Source: Membranipora membranacea (Eukaryota; Bryozoa; Gymnolaemata; Cheilostomatida; Membraniporidae). From it: a DNA stretch of 64,000 nucleotides. Positions 47,283-59,964 of the stretch are shown one piece after another. The position numbers and the translations under genes are program-made. Numbering within the stretch: position 1 is the first letter of the stretch; each line of letters opens with the position of its first letter. The stretch covers positions 11,780,001 through 11,844,000 of the forward strand of contig OU612075.1 of the NCBI GenBank assembly GCA_914767715.1, written 5' to 3'. The notes under the pieces were generated by a model. It was not told the origin of the DNA, made no database searches, and saw only the letters and a list, made by a program, of their open reading frames with translations.

Positions 47283-47976
47283 TCACTGTTGCTCACTGGA
47301 AAAGCAAAGAATATTGAGTATCCAGGTGGATCTGAATGTGACACAATTTGTCAAGGGAGCCATATACCTATCGGAGTCCAATATAGGAAATACACCCTTT
47401 AACCTTGAGACCATAATCAACACATCTGCATAAGTGAGCGCCTGACGGGTAACACGTACTGAAAAGTAAAGAGACATTGCGCCTCCTAAACCTGTTTCTC
47501 ATACTTTCAAAACACAGTACCGAATGTGAGCATCCAAATAGAAATATAAAAACTAAAAAGTGAGATGATAGACTGAGAGGAATCACAAAGAAAACAACTA
47601 TAATAGTTGTAATAATCATTATCTGCGAGTGTTTGACTGACAGACACCCATCTTTGTACTGAAAAAGTGCTTTGATGAGAGCAATTGATTTGGCAGCTGC
47701 TGTCGACGCAATTACTTATGATTCCATACTGAAAACCACATATACTCACAATAAGCACCTGCATTCTGAGCTCACCAGCCTGAGCATATAGTAATGCTGA
47801 AACGTCAGTTTATTCATCCTTTGAAATGTTAATATGACCAAGGCATCTCTGACAATGATGAATGTATTAACACATGGAGAAAATGCAGATAGTTGAGTTG
47901 GTAAAACTTTCTGGTAGAGTATCCAGCCAATGTTTTTGTACATAGTGTCTGACATGCTGGTAAAATTTTCACGCAT
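47283..47976 (-). pseudogene. GPCR pseudogene related to the receptor at 52966
   Basis: Minus strand, broken into at least three frames. The first frame gives ALVILTFQRMNKLTFQHYYM, matching VLVILTLRRMGKLKLQHYYI of the intact receptor (TM1 to TM2). A second gives STFSVQRWVSVSQT, matching AMSLDRWFSVKFP at the end of TM3 with Gln in place of the Asp of DRY. A third gives IITTIIVVFFVIPLSLSS, matching LTTTFLVIPVTFQ in TM5, then a basic loop and a TM6-like stretch. The part after TM2 is much shortened. A decayed tandem paralogue. Confidence 0.75.
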
Positions 47977-47980
47977 CTTA

Positions 47981-50900
47981 AAGGGGAAGGAAGTTGTTCA
48001 CTGGAGAAGCCTTACTCCCACTAACAGTCCCTTTCCTCAATATGAGTAATCCAAATAGATGATAAAGATATGATCAAGCTATTGCATGTGATTTGAGTCT
48101 TATAATGTAACAAATTAAAGTGCCTTATCAAAGTATTGGAGTAGAATATATGGAGTTGATGACAATATTTCGTGGCCTTCGGATTATTTAGTTTCTGATG
48201 AAGGCTTTTAGATCATTTATTTTCAAATCAGTCTCCCTGCCATCATAACTTCAAACCTCTGTGATTAAATTGTTTATATACTTACCTTATCTGTTTTTGT
48301 TATAACCAAAAGCCTGACAAAACACATCTTTGGCTTCAGCTATGATAAAAAAATCATTATTCTGGTGCATGTAAGGAAAAGTACAATTTCTGCTCGGAAC
48401 ATGGCTTTCATTCTCATTGGAGTTGGCAAAAAACCATTTATGTGTGTGTGTGTGTGCGTCTGTGTAAGACTAAAAAGTGGATGGCTCGGATTGTTGCTAA
48501 TCTTATTGGAATAAAGATATTAACAGTGATGATCCCTTTTATTAACATTCAATATTAGTATCAATACTCTTAGTGGATGCCTTTTGGTAGTGTTCGAGAA
48601 CGATTTTGTCTTTGTCAGCTAAACAAGTGTACATGATGGACAGGCGATAGTTTGGTGAAAAGTTAAAAGTCCAGCAGAGTTCATGCCCGTCTGTTTAAGT
48701 TGTTTGATGAGGAAACTGGTAGTTGATTACTAGGATATCTCGCTGATGGGTTATTGATTCTTTGTTGCTGTGATCCACCAGCAGATCAAAGACTACAGCC
48801 TCAGTCGATACTTGTCAGACATCTGAATAGGAGACAGAAATTCATCTCCTGCCAGACATTGAATACATTTGAGTTCTTATTGAACTTCCTTCCTTTGTCA
48901 AAGACATTTTAAATACACATTGATTTTTAGTTTTTGCTTTTTATGTAATACTCTTTTTGAGCGGTAAAATGATATGGATATCTATTTATCTATCTATTGT
49001 ACATTCTAGCAAACGTATTATCTGCTTGTACTATGTGGCACATCAGGCCTCTTGATAACCTCAGTAGGTGCATCTCATTTAACTTCTATAATGCATAGTT
49101 GGTTGGCTGTCAGTAGACAGTGTACAGGTACATTACTCAGACCTCCAAATTGCCTCTCTAAGAATCGAATATCATCATATATTATTTAAGTTGTCACTCT
49201 TTAAACATTCCCTAACAGATAGTTGTCATAACTCAAGAAAGAAATGATGTTTGAGGCTCTAAAAATGTCTTTACATTGCAGATTTTCAGTTGGATTTTTC
49301 CGCTAGATTTTATAATATAAATTGCTCATATTGGGTGTCAATACTGAGATTGAAGACCAGTTTTGTTATCTTCAAGATATACAGAATTGAATTGTGTTAA
49401 ATTCCATAAAAACTCTTGATGTAACATTCAGCAAGATTAAACCCTCACATTCAGCTAAAATATCCTGCAATATTGCTAGCAGCATGACCAAAATGGAATA
49501 ATGTAATACTCTCAATGTTTCGATCTCCCAACCTATAAATTTATATCGTAATGAAAAAACATTTATCAGAGACCATATTTCCGGAAACAGGGTAACTTTG
49601 ATTGTTATTACTGTTTGGAAACTGTTTATAGAGTCTCATCGATAGGGACAGAGATGTATATTGTACTTCTTTTCTAACAATACTTTGATCAGCGAACTGA
49701 TTTTATTATAATGAAAACATACTCCATTTCAGACTCAATTCATGATGTAATTGAGCTCTGAACAAAGAGGTACTTGAATCCTATCATAAATTCTCAGCCT
49801 GTGGGTAATGAGAATCTACTTTTCATATTCGAAGTACAACATATATTTCAATTCAAAGTCGATCATTCTAAAATTACTCTTATGGTCACCACAATGCATA
49901 AAGAACATACATACATGTTATCAAAATATCAGACAAGTCATGTACTTTTGTGATAAACAGCATTCAAGTGAGAATATTATGATTGTAATAGAGCTGCTAG
50001 CACACTTCAATCAGTTTATCACCTTTCTTGAACCATTTCTTGATATATTCTTGAATTACTTTGATAGGAATTTCTTGGATGTCAGCAAAAGATATAGAGT
50101 GATCAAAACTGGACATTGCCTTCAAAAGCAAGCATATTAGGTGTTCTCAAGCACTAAGTCTCAGATATATTTGGTTTTTGTAATGCAACCAGATTGCTTG
50201 TGAAAAATGGCACATATTATTTGAATTGCTTGAAAGGGAGGACAACAACACACTTAATTACCCACATCCGCTCCTATCTGATTATCTTAGACCTTTTTAT
50301 GGCTGCTCTCAGCACGTTAGATTATGTTAATAGTGTAATGGTTATAGGTACATGATTGAAGAAGGTTGAAAGTATTGTAATTCACAACCTGATCAGTCTC
50401 CCATAAAATTAATTTGTCTTATTTGGTGACATGAAAAAGTGCTTTGAAATTTGCCTTTGCTTTAAATGTTCATGTGGGTGAAGTGTAGGGCTGGAACGGG
50501 GTGAAATGATCAAGACCGGATCGTGTTTTTTGCTGCTTTTAAGGGCCGGATTGGGTTTGATCACACATGAAACAGTGCTACTGAACCTGATTTTGCTGAC
50601 CTCGGGTAAAACAGATCGTACCCGACAAAGAATGCAGAAAGTACCCTAGCAAGCAAACAAGCAAAGCATCATACTCAGTTCCAACCATGACTTCAAAATC
50701 GAAGCACCATACTCAGAAACCATATTTTGGAGATGAGTCAATACCAAATTCAAAGAGAAGCGGTCATCAAACTGGTGAATAATATGAAGGTACGACTATT
50801 CAACTCCTCTATACAATCCTGGGTGATTGCATGATAAGAACTGTTAATCGACGGGAAATTACAGTTTATCGCAGCCATATCTTGGGGACATCAAAATTTA

Positions 50901-52960
50901 TCTTGTCATAAGATTCAAATTTCTTGATAACCCCCATTATATCTGTTTTAACTACATCAAATGATAATATAAACTTTTAATCGACAGCAAGTTGCTGTTC
51001 AAGGCGCCCATATTGGCTCTCAAGGCCGTTTGACATAAAAATAAATGTTCCCATACGATTTGATAGACCAGAGAACCTCTTGTCTGGTATCAAGATGAGA
51101 TTTCTTTCAGATACCATGATTTAATAGAACGTGGATATTCATTCACTAACAACTAGTGCAATTAGCTAATATAAACACCATATTTGTGATTCAGTTTATA
51201 ATTTCTCAACGAGACAATGGAGTCGATGAACCAAGTTACACCAAAATCTACTGAGTAGTTATTGACTTATGGATGTCTGAAGAACGCTTATATAGCGTTG
51301 TGAGCCATTAAAATATTCAAAGCAATTGCTATTTTTATTATGAAAATAGTCATTGTTTTCATTGTGATCATATAACATCGGCGGCGTAGTGGATAAAATC
51401 TTGGACTGCTGATATAAAAAGATCCAGGTTCAAACCTGAACATCTGAAATGACTGACTAGGCCTAGAAATTGGGGTAATTAGCAAACCTAAAACCCGCCT
51501 TGACCCGGTAATGACCGGAGGCTGAATTGGCCTTAGTTAAGTAAGCTCTGGTGTAACACTGTCGATTCTCAGCTTCGCTCGTCAAACTTGTTCTACTTAA
51601 GTTGAAACATTTCAATTTTTTAATTCCGCATGAGTAAAATAATTACGTTCTTAATTTCTGGTTTTCGGGGGTTGAATAGATCTGGGGTTGGGAGAGAAAT
51701 CTGGGGTTTAAAAGTATAACAGGCTCAAATAAGCTCAAACTCTTGAATGGGCCTATGGGCGCGGCCATCTTGTTTTCACCAGACTATAATCATGTTTCAT
51801 CGGCTATTATTGCACTGTAATGTTTTTTGATTGGTGGAATGTAATACAATTTAAGGCCACATAAATTTCATGAAGCATGAGGATCTGAATAAAACTGTTA
51901 CAGCTACAATACAATACAGCTAGCAGAGCTGAGCTGGACTCCTTGATTCCACTCTACATCACATCCCAGACCCAATGAGTTATGTTTGCAAGCAAAATCA
52001 AAATAGAATCATCATATTAAGGTGCAATCAGGGAGAATGGTAGTCAGTCCAAATTACATACTGATACTGCTGAGAGTGAGTACATGCAAGGAGTAACTCA
52101 TGAGTCATTGGTACATGTCACTACACACTACCAGTTGGCCCTTGACTGCCTCGAGGGCAAAGGCCTCCTTACCTTACTGGTTGTGGGGTTCTGTTGGGTG
52201 GGGAAGAAAAGGTGACATCTCTTATTATTTCACAAAGTTGGAATTCAACCCCAGATCAATCAATCAAGTACACTATGCCAACTTGCCAGCTTGCCAACCA
52301 ATTGTACTGTGCCAATCGTCGATGCTTTCCAATAGAAAGGTGTGGATCACTACCATGAACAATGCCATAAAACATATATCCACCAAAGAAAGAAGAAGCT
52401 ATCTATTTGTTACTTCCTGTTCCTCAAAATAAAACTCAGAAATTTAAGATCGAAATCAACATTTGTGACAACAAAATCATAAATATAACATGATTGATCA
52501 GAGAAAATTGAAATGATCACCGAAATTATGATAAAATATCAGTAATCACCATCATATCAGTAAAGTATGATATCATATCAGTATGACATCATATCATATC
52601 AGTAAAGTATGAATAATTAGTTTTGAAATAAGTTTAGAAAAATTTACTTCAAATCAGTATGCCAAGATGAACAAAACAATCATATTCACATATTCATATT
52701 CACAATCACATAGGTTATCTGTAAATCACATATGCATGACACATCAATGTCAAAGCTACTATGACCAAGAGTAACCAGTGTGTAGTGATATTTCATCGGG
52801 TCACTTTCGAACAAACAAATAAAATAGGGGGACAACTCTCAGGATCATAAGACCTAACAGACAAACAACAGATGAAGTCTTGCAGCTGAAATAATGTTTT
52901 CTCAACATAGGTTTGTTTTCTTCTGAGATGACAAATGTTCTTGGCAGTTGTCCAATATAT
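47981..52960. other. Long intergenic stretch between GPCR pseudogene and GPCR gene
   Basis: About 5 kb, AT-rich, with a (TG)n tract at 48441-48466 and a SINE at 51374-51540. At 52540-52620 the word ATATCAGTA repeats several times. No conserved exon was recognised. The open frames at 49808 and 52100 match nothing known. Confidence 0.4.
51374..51540 (+). mobile_element. tRNA-derived SINE
   Basis: GGCGTAGTGGATAAAATC is A-box-like and CAGGTTCAAACCTG at 51425-51438 is a B box inside a perfect T-arm stem. The acceptor arms do not pair. The end is approximate. Confidence 0.55.
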
Positions 52961-52965
52961 TCTTG

Positions 52966-53928
52966 CTATGTTAATGTTACTGGATGAATTTGCACTTTAC
53001 GTCGAATCAGCGTCAGAAATTGTTTTCTAAACTCGGGCAATGTCATTAAGTAGATCGGAAAACTCATTCCACTGTTGGCAATGAGAATTTGTGACGCAAA
53101 GTATGTGTAGTAACCAGGAGGCTGGGAGTTTGACGTCACCTTCCAGGCAACCCATATGCCTGATGGGATCCAGCAGATGTAATAAATTCCCAAAGTTGCA
53201 CTGACTGTTCTTATAGATTTCCACATTTTGGTCCTGTTGATGCCTCGCAACTTTGATACTTTGACTAACAAATGCACGTTTGTGATTGCTTGAAAAGTGA
53301 CGGGGATGACTAAAAAAGTTGTTGTCAGTACCAAAATGCCTCCTACCCCTTTTTCATCCACTTTTGTGAGGCAATACGCAATAGTTTCATCAAACATGAA
53401 AGCTATAAGATCAAGACATCTCAGCAGTATGCTCAAAATAACTGGAAATAAGAATGAAAAAATAATACCAATGAGAACTAAAATGTGTGACCTATTATTG
53501 GCCTGAAAGATGCGGTATTTTACAGGAAATTTGACAGAGAACCATCTGTCCAAAGACATGGCGGTATGCATGAAGGCGGTGATATTAGCCGCAACAGTTG
53601 ATGCTATTCCAAAGACATCACATAGCCACACAGGGAGCCAAACTTCACTTTTCAGATTGATTACAAACCCTGAGGCGATCACAATCAGCATCAGAAGATC
53701 TGAGCACACCAACCCGAGTATGTAGTAATGCTGAAGTTTTAGTTTACCCATCCTCCGCAATGTCAGAATTACCAAAACATTGCTTACAAGAATAAATGTG
53801 GTAGTAAGAAGGGTCACCGCTATCAATGAAGTTGGTAGAGTCGTCTTAAAAAGTATCAAGTCAGTGTTATTTTCCATGATGATGCGCTTCAAGTGATTTA
53901 TGTGATTCTTGTTGGAACACAGACACAA
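52966..53928 (-). CDS. Rhodopsin-class (class A) G-protein-coupled receptor, single exon, 320 aa
   Basis: Seven hydrophobic helices at about 34-58, 67-91, 104-126, 148-168, 196-222, 240-262 and 272-296. Class A marks: Asn50 in TM1, Asp77 in LVCSDLL of TM2, Cys103 before TM3 with Cys186 in loop 2, DRW (127-129) for DRY, CWIP (252-255) in TM6, and NSGMSFPIY in TM7, where SFPIY replaces NPxxY so both the Asn and the usual Pro position are changed. FRKQF starts helix 8. The second Met, at residue 18, gives MENNTD with a glycosylation site and is a likelier start (53877). It resembles orphan or peptide receptors that expanded in invertebrates; no ligand can be inferred. A pseudogene of the same subfamily lies 5 kb away and is read the same way. 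Confidence 0.9.
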   Translation of the reverse strand: MCLCSNKNHINHLKRIIMENNTDLILFKTTLPTSLIAVTLLTTTFILVSNVLVILTLRRMGKLKLQHYYILGLVCSDLLMLIVIASGFVINLKSEVWLPVWLCDVFGIASTVAANITAFMHTAMSLDRWFSVKFPVKYRIFQANNRSHILVLIGIIFSFLFPVILSILLRCLDLIAFMFDETIAYCLTKVDEKGVGGILVLTTTFLVIPVTFQAITNVHLLVKVSKLRGINRTKMWKSIRTVSATLGIYYICWIPSGIWVAWKVTSNSQPPGYYTYFASQILIANSGMSFPIYLMTLPEFRKQFLTLIRRKVQIHPVTLT

Positions 53929-54319
53929 TACTGAAAAATATTCTCTTCGCTTGGTTGCCTATATGATTAGCAGACTGTTGGAAAATTATTGTTTGACTGG
54001 TCAATGACATTCATAGATGTCTAAGCATACATACAATTGTTTAGCTGATACATAACATCTGTTTATTTCCCCGAACTTGTCACAGAGGGAAATTAAAACT
54101 TTTCATCTCCGACATCAACACAGTGTATCATTTCAAAGTTTTCTAATATGCTTCATGCTTCCAGATTATTTTTCAATTTTCCAGCATTGTGCAGTGCAAT
54201 TAATTTTGAGACAAGGATCATTTGCATGTTGAAATTACATTGATAAGTGAAGGAAGTTCATTGCAGCAAACATAAGGTGCTTAGCTGCGACGGAGGAAAT
54301 GAGCAAACGTTTGCTTTAA

Positions 54320-54633
54320 AGTGACAGTCCTACTAGGCCATGTTTGGTATGGTTTTAAAGATCTCAGGCTGAAAAGTCATTAGGGCGTATGGAATGAAAC
54401 AGCCTGTGAACCTAGTTGCAGTAAAACTGCTGCAAAGTCTGAAAATTGGGATCATAGTGGATCATAGTGATTTATTGCCTCCCTGACCACTATGATCCTT
54501 GCTAAAATATTAAAAAAAAATAAAATACTATTTTCCACAATTTTCATTTTTTTATTATTTTTATTTGCCCTATGAACTCACAATATTCGAGTTACTTGGG
54601 TAATATATCCACTTTTCTAATAGGACTGTCACT
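54320..54633. mobile_element. TTAA-specific MITE, second family (314 bp)
   Basis: Inverted ends AGTGACAGTCCTACTAG and AGTGACAGTCCTATTAG (one mismatch in 17), flanked by TTAA at 54316-54319 and 54634-54637. The ends differ from those of the TTAA element at 3637, so this is a separate family of piggyBac-type non-autonomous elements. The interior is AT-rich and non-coding, with a short internal direct repeat GGATCATAGTG near 54450. Confidence 0.75.
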
Positions 54634-54639
54634 TTAAGT

Positions 54640-55526
54640 AACATCATCTGCTATGGTAGATGAGTCATCTCATTGTAGATTTTATATGTTCCATTTATTA
54701 TATCACTGCTTGGAGCCATGAAGGGTAAGAAGAAAACTATTAGGACCATGTTTTTGCACACAAAACAGCTGCCTATCGATACTTGTGTGTGCACTGAGAA
54801 ACATGCGTGAGAAAGTCTGTACTATTTTGTTATAATATATTTTGTACGGCCATCTAGACTATAGTAAGGAAGACTCATCATACCCATGCATATTATCAAA
54901 CCAATTAAAAATAATGAAAACTTAAGACTTCCAGTAGAGACCACAATATTATCATTTTATAATATATTTCCTTGATGCCAACTCCCCAATAAGCTACTCG
55001 CTGTGCATTCTATCACTTATTCTACTTCATTGAAAGCCGATCATAATTTGTATCATAACACAGGTAGAAGTTGGTAGTTGTAGGTGCACCCAGCAGATCC
55101 ATGGAAAAGCTCGATAAAATAGAACATGCTAAATCTTTCAAAGTTAAACAAAAAGGTTCATAATTTACCATAGTTCGCATATTTCAATACACAAATTCCA
55201 ACAGTGAAGCGTACCAACATGGAAAATGCTTCTCTCAGGATGATTGCATACATATTGTGACATATACCTGAACTTTGTAAAGAGTTATAGTGACCTCAGG
55301 GGCTTCCATAGTATACTAACAGAGTTACATATGTTAACGTAATTCTCTAGTCTGAATGGTGAACCAATTTAATTAAGTAAAATTTTGTAACATTTTACAT
55401 GCACCTGCGTATCACCAAAGCATTTAGAGTCTAGTGTATTAAGAAAGTGGAAGCAATACTCATCATAGTTCTAAGTAGCGTAGAGAGGAAGGCATAATCA
55501 GCATCATCTTAGCCACGCTTATTATT
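54640..55526. other. Intergenic stretch, nothing recognised
   Basis: AT-rich with no exon or repeat that I recognise. Confidence 0.35.
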
Positions 55527-55690
55527 TTATGAATTGAAACGACATGAGGAAGTGTATTGCAGTTGCTTCATTTTATACGGATTTAACTGCGTCACATAGG
55601 TTAGAGGATTGAAAATGCCTTGTAAGCAAATGTAGATATACTCTAGCACAGGAAATTGGATAGGAATAATATTCATTGTGTGTTCTGCTA
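55527..55690 (-). pseudogene. GPCR C-terminal remnant (TM7)
   Basis: The minus-strand frame reads FPVLEYIYICLQGIFNPLTY then VTQLNPYKMKQ: a TM7 with a good NPLTY (NPxxY) motif and a basic start to helix 8. Nothing upstream of it on the minus strand continues a receptor; instead a LINE fragment on the plus strand begins at about 55680. So the receptor was probably cut by that insertion. It keeps NPxxY, unlike the receptor at 52966, so it belongs to another subfamily. Confidence 0.45.
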
Positions 55691-56059
55691 CTACACAAGT
55701 TATCATTCCTAGATAGTAAATCATCTCGTAACTTTTATTTCCAGTATATCTTTTGTCATATGATATATGGCATCCGCATATATTGCAACCTATCACCACA
55801 ATGTATTCTTGAAAGAATATACTTGCTCCAAAGGCTGGGCTGGCACCCTAAGGGTCCTCATTGTGTACCCTCAAGAAACTACATAATATTATTATTAACA
55901 TTATTTTTGAATAATCCAATTATTATTATACATTATTATCAATATCATATTTCATTCCGTTCGCTGAAGAGTAAGATATCATTACATTTGGACATACCTA
56001 ACAAAATTTGGTGTCATCAGCCAATTCCAACTACATCATATTACTCACTCATGTATTAG
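55676..56059 (+). mobile_element. LINE reverse transcriptase fragment
   Basis: SSRNFYFQYIFCHMIYGIRI followed by ILERIYLLQR aligns with the YFQFIYCHLIYGIHI..LNRLFLLQKR of the LINE at 1-1640. It is plus-strand and only a short C-terminal piece; the frame drifts after 55830. Confidence 0.65.
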
Positions 56060-56099
56060 CTTAACTTGTCTTGCTCATCCTTTTTAATACATGCCAGAA

Positions 56100-58465
56100 A
56101 GTTGCCTTATGATCTACAAAACCTGTTAATTATCAAACTTATATGATCAGGGCTTTTTATTGACCAGAAACTCGGAAAAAATAGGGAACCAAACCAATAT
56201 CGCCATCTTAAACTGTCTACTGAGCTACAGGAATAAAGTGTGTGGAAGGAAAGAATGGAATAAACTTGATTAAGAATTTGTGTGCTGCGATCGACTCACT
56301 ACAAACTCTTAGGCAGGCAGCAATTGCCTGGGCCCACACTAGCAGAGGATAAGGTGTCCTGTGGCTCACCATTGAGTTGACATTAAAACAAATGTTGGAC
56401 AAGACATTGAGAGTGACAGCCGTAAAAAAAAGAAACCAATAGGGAGGAAAGAAAACCAGAAATCCCTAGATGCAGAGAAATGCACACTCCTCAAACATCA
56501 CCCATTCTCTCCGATGATCTCGCTGAAAAAGGGATGGCAACAGACAAAAAAGTCGAAGGCATTAAAAATGAAAACTCATGATCAAAATTTATACAGCACC
56601 TCTTTTCCCGTAAAACCTTGTTAAGGGCCATAACATTTGGCGAAGGGGACGTTGTCTGTCATTATGCCCATCCCGATCAGAGAACATGGAAAGCTCCCAA
56701 TCTGTATTTATATCCATATTAAAATATCGCTTTACAATTTACAAAGAGGTACTTGACTGTCTCAAGCCCCCTTTACAGTAGAAACACTCAGTGTTCGTCC
56801 AAAGCCTATTCCATCATGCGATCATCTTTATTTGTTGTCCCCCTTTTCTCTCTATGAATAAATAACTCCAACAGAAAGATTAATGCTGAAATTTCCAATA
56901 ATTAGTATAAATGAGTCAACATACCTTTAGTTGCCAAGCAGGTCGAAATCTACATCAACACGCCATTAGCTCATCTCCAAAACTGTACTGCAATTTAGAC
57001 TTATGAATATGTCCATCACATTTCTTGTCCCGTGTAACATAGACTTCGTGCCCTGCAACAAATATTACACAACATTACAGGTATTGTATTAAACAAAAGT
57101 GACTTGGCTTGACAAAGTACAAACTGGTGCATTTGTCAAACTGAGATAATTTGCCTTTCATTTCCGAATCCCATTTATGATACAATGGGAAATTTTTATT
57201 GAAGCAACATTTTCTGGCCGTTTTTAGTTTGAATTTTGGTCCGCTGTATGGTCCAGATTGATGAATGAATCCATGACGTGGTCCTTACTCTATATTTTTG
57301 GTTTTACCAGTTAATACTTTGTCGAACTGGGCCGGCGCAATGGTGATTCTACATTTTACTTGCTCCTTCCAAAAAATGCTCAATAATTAGATTGCTGTAA
57401 TAAAAAATTTCAACAATGACTGTATAAGATTAGCTTAGATGGCTTTGATAATGAAAAAATTCTTAGAATTTCCAAAAAACAATGTTGGCCAAGTCAACAG
57501 CTTTGCCTTTTACCAAAAAGCCAAAACTTTCTGTAAATCTTTACTCATGGAGTCAATTAATTTTTGTGTGAGGAGCAACATGTATGCTGTCTTTGAACCA
57601 AATTTAAGTTGAATGGTTGGCACTGGGAAGAGCAGAGTCAGCCCACAATTAAGTTTGCCTGGGCAAGCTGAAGTTTCAGATCAACCAGCTTTTTTCAGTT
57701 AACTCAAATCAAGTAAAGCCTGGTTCCCAATTGTAGTTAACAGTTATTGTCGATTAAGCTATCATGACATCATGATAAAGTAAATGACAAGTTCTTACTA
57801 GGGCCCCCCCCCCCCCTACTTATAGTATAGATTTATAGATGTTATCAATGTAAAGATATAGATTTATAGATTTCTTAATGTATCTCTAAAGTGCTGTCAG
57901 TGCTGTGTGTCTCCTGTGCTCTCTTTGTGTGTGTATGGTCGTTGTGTATACAAAGCAGCGCGCTTAAGTTTATAGATTGGGATTCTTAATTTATAGATAT
58001 TATAGACAGTCCTGTGTGGGGGGAGCCCCTTACTAAAAGTCCCTCTAAAACAGGACAGGATGCAGAGCCAACAAAATAGGCCCATTGCCTAATTAAGCAT
58101 CCACACAATGAAGATTGGGATTATCAAAGCTGTTCCTCCAGCTAATCAACTTCAAAACAAGCCCAAAATTTACCCTCTCAGTCCACTACAAGTTGTGTTA
58201 TGAGGCATTGAAGTTGGCCCTTACAATAATTGCTCGTGAAATTGGAAAGCCTGGGTGTGAGGTCACAGCAGGGTTTTCGACCAATATTCGAAATTTTTTG
58301 TATATGGAACTATTAAAGTGAAACCAACTTTTTTTTCCCACAAAATATACGTTTATCTGCTTTTATTTTTTGCTTTGGATTAATCTCGATGATGTCATGA
58401 GCTACGTTGGATTTCATCTCGTTTCATCCAATTTTGACGGAATTCCACAAGTCCAAAGTTTCTAA
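56100..58465. other. Intergenic stretch, nothing firm
   Basis: Contains a C run at 57804-57817 and several ATAGATTTATAGAT words near 57825-57990. On the minus strand an acceptor-like TTTGTTGCAG at about 57058 precedes roughly 30 open codons (HEVYVTRDKKCDGHIHKSKL and on), but no partner exon was found. Confidence 0.35.
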
Positions 58466-58469
58466 TGGT

Positions 58470-58640
58470 AGACATATACGCAAAATGTATGTCTATGACA
58501 TCATATCCCCCTGCGCAAGGCTCGCGATCAAACGCCAGCAAGGCCTCACTTTGATAAGACGTAACTTTGGTCCTGGTTGACCAATTGAGCTGTTCTTGGG
58601 CTCATTTTGAAGCTGATTAGCTGGAGAAACAGCTTTTATA
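58470..58640 (+). repeat. Dispersed repeat B, copy 2
   Basis: Matches 43050-43240 in order: AAAATGTATGT, CAAGGCTCGC, AGCAAGGCCTCACTTTGATA, GTAACTTTGGT and CATTTTGA. Diverged by many substitutions and small indels. Confidence 0.6.
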
Positions 58641-59964
58641 ATCTCAATCTTCAATGGGGTAACTGTAAATTGCTGAACAGGCTGAACGGACTGATGAGCT
58701 GAACAGAACTTCTCAGACTACTATTTGTTCAATTCTTTACTTGATTGGCTAATTTTGCATGAGCGTGGACAATTCCTTATATTCTGCTCATTAATTTATT
58801 TATTTTAGGTTTGGATTTGTCTTGGTTCCTTCCAATTTTATTCACAGTAAATTTTTCGGCATTACAGAAGTGAATGGATGGAAAGTAGCTTGCCTTGGCA
58901 AGCTTCGTTGGGGATGTTTCAACTGAACATCGACATGCGGATTACTTAATCCAAGAAATGTCAAACTTTAGTAATGAAAATAATTAATGTGCATTATATT
59001 TCATTTTTATTCTAACATAAGTACATGTGAGATTATTGTTAGAGCCATTAATCTTGATCTTAAATTGGTGGGAAGCGTAGCAACAATGATTCATTCACCG
59101 GCTGGTCAATGGTTATTAAAACAGATACGAAAGATCACAAAATAAACAAATACACAAGAATTTATGTTGGGTGTGAAATGTTGTAATATGACTTGAGGCA
59201 ATTCAATATTGATTGGTTGGGATCTTCACCTTATCATTACTGCTGCTGCCCCTCAGGCAAATGTGCGCTTATTGTATTCTGTATAGCTCAAAGAATCTCA
59301 TTGAACCTTTAATCTCAGAATTGTTACCTTATGGGGAGGTAATCTGCAAAAACTGACCTTCAAATTCAGAGCATAAAATTAACGCACCAGGTGATGACGT
59401 AATTATTTCAAGATGGTAACCTTGTCACAAATTCAGTTAGATAATTAATTTCCAACCGTGATTGTGATAATTATGTTTACCAATTATTTGCCCACTGGGT
59501 GACAATACTGACATTTCAGCATTATATTTTGCTACATTTGAGCTTTTCTGAATTCAACAAGCACACATTTGACTGTGTGGCAGCAGCAGCTAAAGCTTTT
59601 TTAACATAGGATTGGCAAATCTTCTGTCAATTATAATACCTGAAAAAACCAAGAAATAGTTATGTCTTTGCTTAGGATATGTCCTATGTGTTTAACTCTA
59701 GCCTTTGGGTAGTACTAGCCAAAGCTACGATATCCTGTGAGTTTATTGCAGTCCATGTAACACTCTCTTCGACCTATAGTTGTCAGGAGACTGATTGATA
59801 GGCTAAGACCAAAGCATGGTGTAAAACTTTTGGTAACTTTCAGTTAGTATTGTGCATACTTGACAAACTTGATAACCAAGTATATATTACTTCATCTCTG
59901 TAATTTTGATCACAAGTTGTGGTTGCTTGGGTAGGTAGAAATGGTTGACTGCCTGTCTCACCAT
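58640..59964. other. Intergenic stretch, nothing recognised
   Basis: AT-rich, without recognisable exon, element border or RNA gene. Confidence 0.35.

Noticed and set aside
57000-57060. A terminal exon on the minus strand after a TTTGTTGCAG acceptor
   Set aside because: Only about 30 open codons, no matching upstream exon and no recognised family.
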